Source of the DNA: Onychostoma macrolepis
Taxonomy: Eukaryota; Chordata; Actinopteri; Cypriniformes; Cyprinidae
Length of the DNA stretch: 64,000 bases
Assembly (NCBI RefSeq): GCF_012432095.1
Contig: NC_081167.1
Coordinates: forward strand, 10,193,710 to 10,257,709
Reading direction: 5' to 3'
Both the position numbers and the translations under genes were made by a program. Under the pieces are notes generated by a model that worked only from the letters and a program-made list of their open reading frames with translations, was not told the DNA's origin and searched no databases. Positions 25,581 to 59,200 of this stretch are shown in pieces. Each line of letters starts with the position of its first letter. The first letter of the stretch is position 1.

Positions 25581-26333
25581 GGAAAAAAACAGAACCAATC
25601 GTCCAATGGTAATGCAGAGGGGGCGGGACCATTCTCTCGACTCCTCTTTCCATCTCCCGGATGTTACCCCGGTCACCCTGGCAGCGTCAAACAACAATTT
25701 GTGACTGTATCTGGTTGCATTTTCAGTGCATAACATTGGAAGGTTTAAAGGTTTAACATTTTCTACATTAAATGATTAGCAATGGTTTGGTCCTTTACAA
25801 ATGTTGAATTCAAGCACTCAAGACTCATCCAGTACGTTTCATAAAATATATTTTCTTCAGTTTCCAAAAATCATTTCACATGCAACACAAGAAAACTTCA
25901 GCTCGAGTTATAAAAACATCAACAACAAAAGCACTTATGTTGGCGCATAGGCTTAGAGTTATGGCACCACATTGAAAAATGAAACGTTACAGTTGACAAT
26001 GTCAGAGGAATGTCTCCAGTCTTAATCAACTCTTTTTTTTTTTTTTTTTACACCTTACCATACAATTGTCATGTTTAAAGTGCTAATAAAAGACACATAA
26101 CCGTTGAAAATGTCAATGCCATTTTATGACCGCTACATCTTTCACCAATCAGATGACTTCACAGATGGCATTAAAGGTAAATAGATGTACAATCTTCTTT
26201 TTTCCTGTCTTTTTTTTTTTTGTAAAAGTTACCTATTAGAGTTTAAATTATTACCAGTGTTAGATTACATCTACCTTCATTTAGGCCATGAATATCGCTA
26301 CGGAGTTAAACAAAATGCTGTTATGTAGGAGAC

Positions 26334-47513
<21,180 letters not shown>

Positions 47514-48156
47514 GCTGCTTTACTCTGTTGAAGATCACAAGTTTTACCTTAGTATATTACTGATAGAAAGACATTATAACTCAAAATAATATAGATGTGT
47601 ATAGAATCTATATAGGAATCATTGACTGCCTCTTGTAAAAAAGAAATGTTTAATTGTATTGATTGTGCTGTGTACTTCAAATCTCAAACGTATATTTTTA
47701 AAAACTGTACTTACAGTGCACATAATATAATTTTAATAAAATAAAGGCCACTTAATTGTGAAACCTTAAAATATTTTAAAAAAACTTAAAGAGAATATAC
47801 TTCCAAGTACTTAAATTTATACTAAATTAAATTTTAGTATAAATTAAAAAGGAAATACATTTTAATTTAGTTGTAAATACCATGCGATTAAATATCTGAA
47901 AACATTACATCCATTTCGAAGCTAATTATATTCTTTTAAAGTATATTATTTAAGTACTCTTCTTAAAAGTAAGCTAATGTGTACCTCTTTTTCACAAAGC
48001 TGATCAAAAAATGAATGCTAGTTTATTTAAAGCAGACATTTATATATTTATATCTGAAAGCTGCTACTGCTATACATTTATATAAAATGTAAACAAAACC
48101 GCGTATTATCATTTGCTAAGGAAACTTTTCAAAGTTAAAACGTTAGAACTACGTAC

Positions 48157-48535
48157 CAATGAAACATCAGCATATGCAGAGGCGATAACCTCGTCCCTCC
48201 TCAAATCCTGAACGATTAAAAATATAAGTACATAAACCTGAATGCACTTTTGATCCGTTTATATCTGATATTTTACCGTTTTATGCGTTTTTATGTAATT
48301 GCTCAACCTGCTGTCATGCAAGGCTAGCTGCTGTGCTAGCAACTTACAGTCCGAATCTCTGCTAATGTCATTTGGAGTACTGATTTACCTTATATATGTA
48401 TGTGATAAAATATCCTCTGTAGTGTTTCCCTTCACCTCAAAATCTCACGCATCCAGCAGTGAGAGAAGTCAAGAGCAGCTTATCGCTGTCATTCGTCTCA
48501 TCTTCAGATCAGTATTTTGAGAGGTCGGCCATGTT
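48157..48535 (-). promoter_or_regulatory. washc2: washc2 promoter and two non-coding 5' exons
   Basis: A likely first exon ends at 48436 with donor GTGAAG. A second, 51 nt, lies at 48157-48207 between acceptor TCGTTCAG and donor GTACGT. It would join acceptor CAACAG before 47524, eleven bases upstream of the start codon. The 51-nt exon has no stop in one frame but is out of frame with the start, so it is taken as untranslated. Upstream, near 48564, is an E-box-like GTCACCTGAC, one base from the CLEAR element consensus, and a GCCATGTT segment resembling a YY1 site near 48527-48534. These regulatory readings are inference. Confidence 0.5.
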
Positions 48536-48599
48536 CCGTCTGCAGAGAATCAGCTGATTCTAGTCACCTGACTGCGGACTCGGAGTCCCTCTGATCTGA

Positions 48600-50110
48600 G
48601 AACAGCTTCTCAGCCAGCGACGCTGCTCATAAACAGAGCGGATTTAAACTGATCTTAAAGCACTTCCTGACACCAACTTCTAACGTGTATGTTGAGGAAA
48701 AACATGCGTTTTTTGATGGTTTATCATGAATGAGTGAATGTAAACTCTTGAAAAAAGGAAAAATAAAAGATGCAATGTGGAAGTATTTTGTCAATCAAAA
48801 AAGGTTTTTCATGAGAAAGGCTAAATTTGAATTAATAGTATCTTCATTTTCCACAGAAACCTGCTGGAAATTGCTGTAGATGATTGTTAGTTGGTTGACT
48901 AGGGATTTTCTAGTAGTGAACCTCCATCCAATATCTCATTTTTGCACGAATGAGCAGATGCTGTAAACTACTTGTTGTTCCCACCAGAGCTGCTCATAGA
49001 ACTTCCTCTTTTTGGTTTTAACCACTTTCACAGTCTTGTGGGTGCTGAACCTCAAGAGATTGGAGATGCTATTGGACATGATAGGCCAATTTATGTAGGC
49101 AATTTTTTTAGGTGCTGTCTTTCAATATGCATAATACAGATAATTTCTGCAACAGCCTGCTGTTTATAATAAATGCTAAAACTGTGTAGATTGCTCTGGA
49201 GGAAATAAATCATTTTAATCAAAAAGGAAAACACCATGAATCCTAGTGACTTAATATAGTCTCTAATCCATAACCAGTGGCAACATGAGACGACTATGTT
49301 GTAAACTGCTGCCCATTTATTCACAAAGACAATTTTTCCAGTCACTGCAAAGCTTATGCGTTTCTCAATTTACTGCTCATGATTTAACCAACATTAATTA
49401 GTATTAATTAGTAGACATTCATGACTTTAAAAGTAAATAATCAATCTAAAAAAAATGTAAATTGTAACAATCTGTTTTAATCTGTTAATCTGCCATTTTC
49501 AAAACAAGCAAGATTCCCTTGTGATCAAGAATGAAGATGTTGCTGAAAAAATAAAATAAATATAAAAATAACATTTGTTTGACATGTGGGTAAAGTAAAA
49601 TGTAAAAAAAAAAAAAAGCTAAATGTTGACTTTAGGATAATAAAAAAGCATGAAATCATTTCTGGCTACAACTTTGTTATTGCATATAGTATTATTATTA
49701 TTATTATTATTATTACTACTCAAAAAATGTAAATTATACAGAATTATGAAACTTCTCTACATTACTTAATAAAAATTTCACAGGGGTGGTTTCACAGAAG
49801 AACCATTTTGGGTTCCCTAACAAATGTTTCAGCGATCAGTTCTTCAAGGAAACTTTGTTTTTCTTACATTTTAATAATCTAAAAAACCTTTATCCACTAT
49901 AAAGTATCTTTTGTGCAATGGAAAGGTTGTGTAGATGTTAAAGGTTCTTCATGGAACCACAGAAGCCAATAAAGAACTTTTATTTTTAAGAGTGCGCCAA
50001 ACTTTGTATATATAAAATAGTTTCTTCTTCCAATTTTTAACACATAAAACACTCTGATAAAACACTTCCTACTACTAGCATAGCACTTCTGGTCCCGTGC
50101 GACTGCTGAA
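48600..50110. other. Intergenic stretch between washc2 and alox5
   Basis: It holds the washc2 upstream region on the left and the alox5 3' UTR on the right. A MITE-like repeat with 'ggttcttcatggaaccac' occupies about 49786-49998 and contains a minus-strand AATAAA at 49979-49984, a possible alox5 polyadenylation signal. An (ATT)n tract lies near 49690-49715. Nothing else is recognised. Confidence 0.5.
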
Positions 50111-50290
50111 TCAGACAGCCACACTATTCGGGATTCTGTCTGGAGAAAGATAGTAGTAAGGCAGCTTTTTTCCCTCATTTCGGCTCTTGTTGTCTTTAGC
50201 CACTTCTGCAAGTTTCTTGCGGAAGTTCACCATGGCCTCCTTCACAGGTTTCTCAATGAAGTGTTCATCTGGATACATACCTAGGAACAA
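50111..50290 (-). other. alox5: alox5 last coding exon
   Basis: Encodes LFLGMYPDEHFIEKPVKEAM and the carboxylate end PNSVAV. It keeps the YLSP site (human Ser663, an ERK target). The lysine triplet that destabilises human 5-LOX (653-655, KKK) reads EGK here. Confidence 0.93.
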
Positions 50291-53200
50291 CTGCAAAAAT
50301 CATATTTCTCAGTATCTGTCATTGCTCACACAGCCCACCTGAGTTTTTATGTATTCATTAGATATGCATTTATTTCAGACCTCATTTTCTTGAAACTGAC
50401 TGAGGGCCCACACGGCTCCCAGATGCCAGCAGGAGCGTCCTCGATCAGGCAGACTCTCCACTATGTACTTCAAATCCACCTCGCCCTTCTTCGTAGGAGG
50501 AGGCTTCCGCATGGTTGGGGGGGAATTTGGGATCCATGAACACCAGTCATACTGGAGTAAAGTGTCAGAACACTGATATTAGGATTTAGGCCTATAGGAC
50601 TTTTGCTGTTCATTACAACAAAATATTATAGTGTGTTACCTGTCCAAAGTTTACTGCAGCATGTTGTGCAGAAGCAGTGAAGATGACGATAGTTAGATAT
50701 TCCACCAGTTGCTTCTTGGTTTGTAAAGTCTTGGGAAATTCTACGGACAAGGAATAATGTGTCATCACTATGGGGTTCATTCAGAGGTCAGACACATTCA
50801 CATTCGTGAGAACACACTTAGGCCTGAAATTAAAGGCTAGTATCCCTAAAATGTATCAGTAGTTGAGGATTTTCTAACTAAAAGATCCGAGGTTACTCCA
50901 CCTGCTGAAAAGTAAATTGAGGAAAGGAACTGGAAATGTATTGTCTTAAATATATTCTGTCACCTTGTGCAAATGGTTTAATCCCAGACTTCTTTTTATT
51001 ATTATATATAAAAACAACCATACCCTTGTGAAAATGTGAACTTAATTGTATTGCATGTACAATTTGAATGTACTTCAAATCTTAAAATTATAATTTTAGA
51101 ATACTGTACTTGCAGAAAATGCATTATTGAAATAAAAGGCCACTTAAGTATACTTATAGTAATGACTATGTTTCTTAATACACTTAACATACTTTCAAAA
51201 ATTTGTAATAGTGTCAAATTAAAAGTTTAAAGTACATTTTAGCCTACTTGATTATAATTTTTACTGTAGTGTTATTCGATATTACAGTCAAAGTTAATAT
51301 ATTTTAAATATACTACATGTCCATCATGCAACTCCATCATTACAAAATACAAATGTGTAATTATATTTAAATTCATGGCATACAAGTTTCAATAGAAATT
51401 ACATTAAACTATATTTTAGTTTACCATAAATGCTTGCCCTTACATTTGACAGCACACTTTAACCATATTTCAAAAACAATTCTGAAATTTATGTTAATAG
51501 TAATCCTGAAAAGTCTTACTTAAGTGGGTCAAAAAGCTCTCTAAAGATCAGCTAATTGCATTTAATATAAATTTAAACTGTAATACATTTTAATTTAATT
51601 GAAATTAACATGAAATTACGTGTCTGTGTACCCGTTACATTCAGTTCATATTTAAGTATATTCCTCCCACAATAATAAGTAGGAGGTATGCTAAAGTATA
51701 CTCCTTTGTGTTATGCAATTTTGCGGTTTGTTTTAGGTGCATATTTACCACAGTAGTCAAAATCCTGCATTCCAAAGCTGCAAACATCTTTCACAAACGC
51801 CTGGATCTCTTCGTCTTCCTGGACTGTCTCATCTTTGTCATAGTAGATGTCCACTACATCTGTCACAAAACTAGCAAGAGATCAAATCAATATCAAATTA
51901 TTAAATAAAAAAGGTAAAATTGCAATTTTTGTCTTTTTAATTCCTTTGCAAATTGAATGTCCATGCTTTATTTTGTTACATACCTTGTCACTGCCTCCCA
52001 GACCCTGCAGCCATCATCTCTGTAGAAGTAGTAGGGCAGTTCCTCCCGGCTGTCCATGCCTCGTTCTTTTATGGCCTCTGGGAAACACAAGGACTTGTAT
52101 GTGAAGGTCTTCATGGACCTCTGGACCAGTTCTACGTGGCCACCTCCACCTGTCCCATTAGCCTGCGAGACAAACACAGAGATACAAACACCCCACAATA
52201 AACATTAAACACTGCTGTATTGTAAGACTTTAGTGAAATGTTACATCCTAGACCGATGGTCTGATTTTCACCAAATATGACTCAGATTATCTTCAGACTA
52301 TGTTGGCAAAAAGTTATGAATTTCATGTTGTTGATAAAACTGGTTTCGTCTACTGCATCAACGAATTTACTGGCATGGTGCCAAACTGCATCTAAGGCTG
52401 CTAACCTTTTTGCATTTTTGTAAAAGTAAATTCTAAGTAAAAAGGCAAGCAATTTGTGATTTTGAGATATTTACTGTTGCATGAGAAGTGCTGGGTAAAG
52501 TTAGTTTTAAAAGTAATGCAATTACTTACAATATTTAATACTAATACAACTTAATACTAATAGTTACTTTTTATGGAATGCATTACATGGGCAGGGCTTG
52601 CTTGTTTGTTTTTAATATAAAAACGTTCTTATTTTACAAATGTAAAAGCCCTTTCACAACAAAAGTGAAATGAATATGCCTCAGGCTGAAGGAAATGTAA
52701 ATTCACGTCTGTACATGAAGAGTATGACGCAGCAAAAGAAAAGTTCAACGCTATTCACAAATAACAAAAATGAAACACAAATGTGTCATTTTTGCTTAGT
52801 AAGGTTGAATTGGATCATCGAAGGTCAGTAGCGAAGATATTGGTTAATAAAATGGGATTAAGTTCATAAATAATATTTCTATTAATAGTAATGTTTCTCC
52901 ATTGTAATGTTCTTTACATGGTCCAAATTGTATACATGCAATTTTTACACAATAATGATTTAACACTAAAGTAACCCTATTCAATATTGTTGTCTTCACA
53001 ATACATTGGTGTTGTTAATGATAAAGTACGCTCAGTGTCAGCACTGAAAAAAAATACACTAAGGTTTACCACTGGCAGTGTAGTTTGTCAATTTTAACAC
53101 TAGCAGTTTTGCTGTAGGAAATGGAAATGCTTACATAATTTAAAGTCGTTATAGTGACCAAAGGTAAAACCAAACATATGCTTTTGTTATGCACAGTTTT

Positions 53201-56200
53201 GGGGGTGACAAGTAACATGAATTATGTAATCAGATTACTTTTTTCAAGTAACTAGTAAAGTAACGTTACTTTTGAATTTAGAAGGAAATATCTGAGTTAC
53301 TTTTTCAAATGAGTGACGCTAGTTACTCTGTTTCCCATGTCTTGACTGACAGCTCTCGTGTTGCCATGTTGAGAGAAATCGTGAATAAGTTCAGAGGGAT
53401 TGTGTCAGCTGTGTGAACATGATGTTACTGTAGATCTAGACTAAATGTCATCTCACCTGCACAAAAACATTCAGTATTCCTCAAAATGAATAAAAACACT
53501 CAAATGCAAACTCAGAATATTATACAAACCTGAAATTATTAAGAGAAATATTATTTATGAATTTATGATCCCATTTTATTAACCAATATCTTCGCTACTG
53601 ACCTTCGATGATCCAATTCAACCTTACTAAGCAAAAATGTTTGTTATTTGTGAATAGTGTTGAACTTTTCTTTTGCTGCGTCATACTCTTCATGTACAGA
53701 CGTGAATTTACATTTCCTTCAGCCTGAGGCATATTCATTTCACTTTTGTTGTGAAAGGGCTTTTACATTTGTAAAATAAGAAATTTTTATATTAAAAACA
53801 AACAAGCAAGCCCTGCCCATGTAATGCATTCCATAAAAAGTAACTGTTAGTATTAAGTTGTATTAGTATTAAATATTGTAAGTAATTGCATTACTTTTAA
53901 AACTAACTTTACCCAACACTTCTTATGCAACAGTACATGTCTCAAAATCACAAATTGCTTGCCTTTTTACTTAGAATTTACTTTTACAAAAATGCAAAAA
54001 GGTTAGCAGCCTTAGATGCAGTTTGGCACCATGCCAGTAAATTCGTTGATGCAGTAGACGAAACCAGTTTTGTTATCAACATGAAATTCATAACTTTTTG
54101 CCAACATAGTCTGAAGATAATCTGAGTCATATTTGGTGAAAATCAGACCATTGGTCTAGGAGTTAAAATGAAAAAATAAAAATGGCGGACATGAAGTTCA
54201 GCCAATTATAGTATAATTGGTATCAATGTTCTTTACATGGTCCAACTAAAACTAATCAAAAGCTATCAGTGTTTTGACCAATGTGGTAAAATTGGGCATC
54301 ATTTAACTCTGTATGCCGCACTGAAACTTAGGAGACCAGTCTTTTGGACCAAACTGTTTAGAAGTTATAAGTATTAATAGCCATTTTTCATATCTCAAGA
54401 TTAATCAAGTTGAATTATTATTATTATTTTTTTTGCATGGTCTGAAGATGATCCGGTTAAATTTTCGTGAAAATCAGACAAGCGATCTAGTAGTTTGATA
54501 AAGTAGGTTTTTTTTGGAAAATTCAAAAAAATTTCATGACCTAAAATGATGTCATAGTGTCACGAATCCAGTCTGTGCACTTCAATTCATTCACCACCAG
54601 AGGTCACTCGCTCACCACATTGACTCACACCATACATAACACTGGACTCCATTTCCCATCATTCATTGCACTGATTGCACACACAGCTGATTGCACTAAT
54701 CACAAGCACACCTGATCCCACGCACACACTGATCACACTCCCTACTTAAGCCATGGACTTTCTCTCCCTTGTCACTGAGTATTGTATGCGTTTACTGCTC
54801 CCCGAGCCGTAGCTACTCTACAGAGCCCCTGTTAGTTTTGGATTGTGGTTTTCCCCGTGTTTGTTCTACCCGTGTTCCCTGGATTAACCCTTGCCTTGCC
54901 GTCTGGACACTGTTTGCCCCCTATTGGATTCTAGCCCGTGTTCCCTGGATTATCTCTCTGCCTTGCCCACTGGATACTGTTTGCCGATCGTCGACCTTTG
55001 CTTGCCCTAGGATTACTCTTTGTCTTGTCCCTGCCATACCTGTTTGCCATTGCTCGACCCTGCCTGTATTTATGACCATGCCTGTTAATAAAAGCTTGCA
55101 TTTGGATCTGCACGTCTCACGTCTCGTCAGCCCTGTTACAGAATACTCGGCCACACAAGGATCCAGCAGCTTTTCCAGCAATGGACCCTGGTCAGGTATG
55201 GATCCTTTCAACCAGCTGCTCGATCTACGACAGGGGAGTTTTTCCATTGAGGAGTACGTCACTCAAGTTTGTGTGATCTCGGATAAGGTACCTTTTGATG
55301 AGGTGGTATTAAAGGACATTTTTCGTTTTGGACTGAATGAGCCCGTAAAGTCTTGGTTACCTGAAGGAAAGTTTAATGTCAGTTTAAAGGATTTTATAGA
55401 CTATGCTTTGCTGTATGCTGGCTCTTCGTTTACTGTGGGTGTCGCGGAAGAGGAATGCAACACCGTGTCTGTGACTAAAATGGTAGCGACACCGGAGTCC
55501 GTTCACAAAATGGTGGCCACAACAACACCCCGTCATGTCATTGCTGTCAGTAAAGAACCAAGTCAAGTCTCAGTTAATGTCAGAGAGTCAAGTCAAGCCA
55601 CAGCTGCTCTTAACGAGTCAAGCCAAGCCACCGCTGCTCTTAACGAGTCAAGCCAAGCCACCGCTGCTCTTAACGAGTCAAGCCAAGCCACCGCTGCTCT
55701 TAACGAGTCAAGCCAAGCCACCGCTGCTCTTAACGAGTCAAGCCAAGCCACCGCTGCTCTTAACGAGTCAAGCCAAGCCACCGCTGTTTTAACGAGTCAA
55801 GCCAAGCCACCGCTGTCTTAACGAGTCAAGCCAAGCCACCGCTGCTCTTAACGAGTCAAGCCAAGCCACCGCTGTTTTAACGAGTCAAGCCAAGCCACCG
55901 CTGCTCTTAACGAGTCAAGCCAAGCCACCGCTGCTCTTAACGAGTCAAGCCGATCTCCTGAAGTCACCGCGTCACGTCTCCGCTGACCGTCCAGAGCCAC
56001 AGCCCGTCAAGCTGACACACCCAGATCATCAAGGTCAGTCTTCCATTATACCGGTTTGTTGTCTAGTTTGAGGGATGTACCGCTGGTGTTGGCACGCGCA
56101 GCTGGTATTCCCACTCACTCTAACCCTCCTGTTCTTTTGCATATTCCCCTGTCCGAAGCGCTTCCCCTGATGGGAATCGCTTTGTTGCGTTTGGGCTGCG

Positions 56201-59200
56201 TACACCACCGCAGAACTGCCCGAGGTGGCGGCACACGCTGCAGAACCTCCAGAAGCGGCAGGGCTCGCCTCAGCCCCTTGTATGGTGGTGGCGCCCTGCA
56301 ATGTTCTCTCGGTCTGTCGAGTTGCGGTCGAGGAGACCGTTACCGCTGTAGAACTTCAAGAGCTGCTCTGCCATGGCCACGGAGGCCATCCTTGATTCCT
56401 CGCTCTGTCCTGTCACGGCTATGGAGGCCGTCAATGAGCTCTCGTTCTGTCCTGTCACGGCTATGGAGGCCGTCAATGAACTCTCGTTCTGTCCTGTCAC
56501 GGCTATGGAAACTAACTATGAACTTTCTGTGTTCCCTGCCTCAGTCCTTGTGTCTGTGCATGTTCTGTCTCCTCCTTGTGTCTCCGTTCTCCCCAGGTCT
56601 CAGGCTCTGCTGTGGGTTCCTGATCCGTCATGGTGGGCTCCTGCTCTATCTGCTCCACCGTGGTGGTCTTCGGGTCCGTCTGCTCCGCTCTGGTGGTCTT
56701 CTGCTCCACCTGTTTCATCTGCTCCGCTGTGGTGGTCTTCTGAGCCACCCTGGTGGGCTCCTGCTCTATCTGCGCCGCCGTGGTGGTCTGCTGTCTGGCT
56801 CTGGTGGGCTCCAGTCCCGCCGGCTCCGCCCTGGTGGGCTCCAGTCCCGCCGGCTCCGCCCTGGTGGGCTCCAGTCCCGCCGGCTCCGCCCTGGTGGGCT
56901 CCAGTCCCGCCGGCTCCGCCCTGGTGGGCTCCAGTCCCGCCGGCTCCGCCCTGGTGGGCTCCAGTCCCGCCGGCTCTACCTCGATCCCAGACCACTCCGC
57001 TTCCACATGGACCTGGCCCTCCATCCCTCCCCCTATTCCGCCTCCGCTCCACCTCCCTCCTGGATTATAGACAGTGTGGAGTGTCTGGAAGCCGCTCTTT
57101 AGGGGGGGGGGCTCTGTCACGAATCCAGTCTGTGCACTTGACTCACACCATACATAACACTGGACTCCATTTCCCATCATTCATTGCACTGATTCCACAC
57201 ATAGCTGATTGCACACCTGATCCCATGCACACACTGATCACACTCCCTACTTAAGCCATGGACTTTCTCTCCCTCGTCGCCGAGTATTGTATGCGTTTAC
57301 CGCTCCCCGAGCCGTAGCTACTCTACAGAGCCCCTGTTAGTTTTGGATTGTGTTTTCCCCGTGTTTGTTCTACCCGTGTTCCCTGGATTATCTCTCTGCC
57401 TTGCCCACTGGATACTGTTTGCAAATCGTTGACCTTCGCTTGCCCTAGGATTACTCTGTCTTGTCCCTGCCATACCTGTTTGCCATTGCTCGACCCTGCC
57501 TGTATTTATGACCATGCCTGTTAATAAAAGCTTGCATTTGGATCTGCACGTCTCACGTCTCGTCAGCCCCGTTACACACAGAGTCAGAGGAAAAAGAATT
57601 TTGTTTCAAAACAAAAGTGAAATTTGGACAGCTGGTGGCATTAGAGGGACTGAGTTAGAGACTCGGATAATGTTCAGACTGTCACAACTTTTGGCCTGCC
57701 TTTTAGACTTCCTGAGTGGAAAATAAAAAGAGGAAGAAGAACGCTAATGATTACAATAGGTGGCTTTGGAGGAAGTAAACTATTAGAGGAAGAGAAAAAC
57801 TGACCTTGTCAAAGAGTCCACACTCACAGATGAGCTGCTCACGAGCCTTGGTGTTAATGGCAATGGTGAAACGGATGTGAGGTAACAGCAACTGAAAGAG
57901 CAGAGGATGCCTCATGGAATGTATAATCAACCATACATAAGAAATGGACATTATTTACTCTACGCAAATATCATAGAATCAATTCTATACAGAGAACAAA
58001 GAAATTACCTTAAAAACAGGATGAACGGCAGGCAGCTGCCTGAACATGGCTATGCCAAAGACCTCAGATATCAGATGTGTCCTGAGAAGATGTGTGACTG
58101 TCTGGTGTACATGGAAGTCTGAAGATCTTACCCAGATCTTGGCCAGCAACCAGTCGTACTCATCATCAGTCGGTATGAAGATGGGATTATCCTCTCCTGG
58201 TCTCTGACCCAGCTATGTTAATAAAATAGAGGTCATTTTCAAAACTCATTCAGCCTGTTTTTATAGAAAGGGATATATGCCATTGTTCTCAGACTGTGTA
58301 AGAGACTTCCCTATTTCTCACATCCCATTTACTTCCTTACATTCATATATATACTGTACATAAAACATCATTGCACGACTTCCTTCCTTTGTTCCTTGTA
58401 CAAAAACGATCAAATTTCAGAAAGCTTGTAAAGTAGCATGGTCACATGGACTACTTAAATGACACTTTCGTATACATCTTGATGCTTGACATTTACCATC
58501 CAACCTGTAATGTTTACAATGATCAAAAAATGTATCATGGTTTCCACAAAAACAATAAGCAGCATACCGTTTTTCAACATTGATAATAAGAAATGTTTCT
58601 TGAGCAGCAAATCATTATATTAGAATGATTTCTGTAGGATCATGGCAGCTACAAATAAATGACAAATTTTAACATCTATTAAAACAGAAAACAGTCATTA
58701 TAAATTCTAATAATATTTCATAATATTACTATATTTTTGCAAATAAATGCAACCTTGGTGAGCATAAGAGACTTCTTTAAAAAAAAAAAAAAAACTTCTT
58801 ATTGACCCCAAAATTTTGAATGGTAGTGTATATTTTTATTAATTCATTTATTTTGGAATATTATCAAATACATTTTCTATTATCAACATATAGTATTTTT
58901 GCAGAAAACATCAAATGTATACCTACTGATGAGAAGTTAATGTTTTAATCAAGAGTGTAAGGTATTCACTGTGTTTTTCTTCATCAAGTTTTTCATATAA
59001 AAATAGATCTAAAGTGTTTTTCAATAAAACATTTGTTGTCACCTTTATGTTAAATTGCTTGTATTCTCAGTTTTAAATAGCTTTTGACAAAGCATCTAAC
59101 TAAACTAAACCTTTTTTTTATTCACAAGTTTTTCTAATTTCACAAGATAGCGTGAGAAAAGAAATGGAGAAGCAGACATCTTATCATGCTGTATCTGATA

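Larger units (their letters stand above)
54558..57576 (+). mobile_element. Non-autonomous LTR retrotransposon
   Basis: Direct repeats at 54558-55140 (583 bp) and 57115-57576 (462 bp) both run TGTCACGAATCC to GTTACA, a canonical TG...CA LTR. Each has a CTACTTAAG promoter-like box and AATAAA about 45 bp from its end. A G-rich polypurine tract (57101-57111) precedes the 3' LTR. Flanks CATAG and CACAG agree at four of five bases. The 1.97-kb interior has a gag-like frame and two tandem arrays but no protease, reverse transcriptase or integrase. The 5' LTR is longer because of internal duplications, so the copy is not young. It is antisense to alox5. Confidence 0.88.

Noticed and set aside
48157..48207. 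51-nt exon as extra washc2 coding sequence (reads DLRRDEVIASAYADVSL)
   Set aside because: Joined to the next acceptor it is out of frame with the conserved start at 47513, so it is most likely 5' untranslated.
55593..55950. Regular 30-bp repeats that could suggest a CRISPR array
   Set aside because: The copies are contiguous with no unique spacers, lie inside an LTR element, and the genome is eukaryotic.
56056..57254. Several long overlapping frames on both strands (Pro/Trp-, Gly- and Glu-rich)
   Set aside because: They arise from a stop-free 30-bp tandem unit read in multiple frames; at most one could be translated, and none shows a domain.
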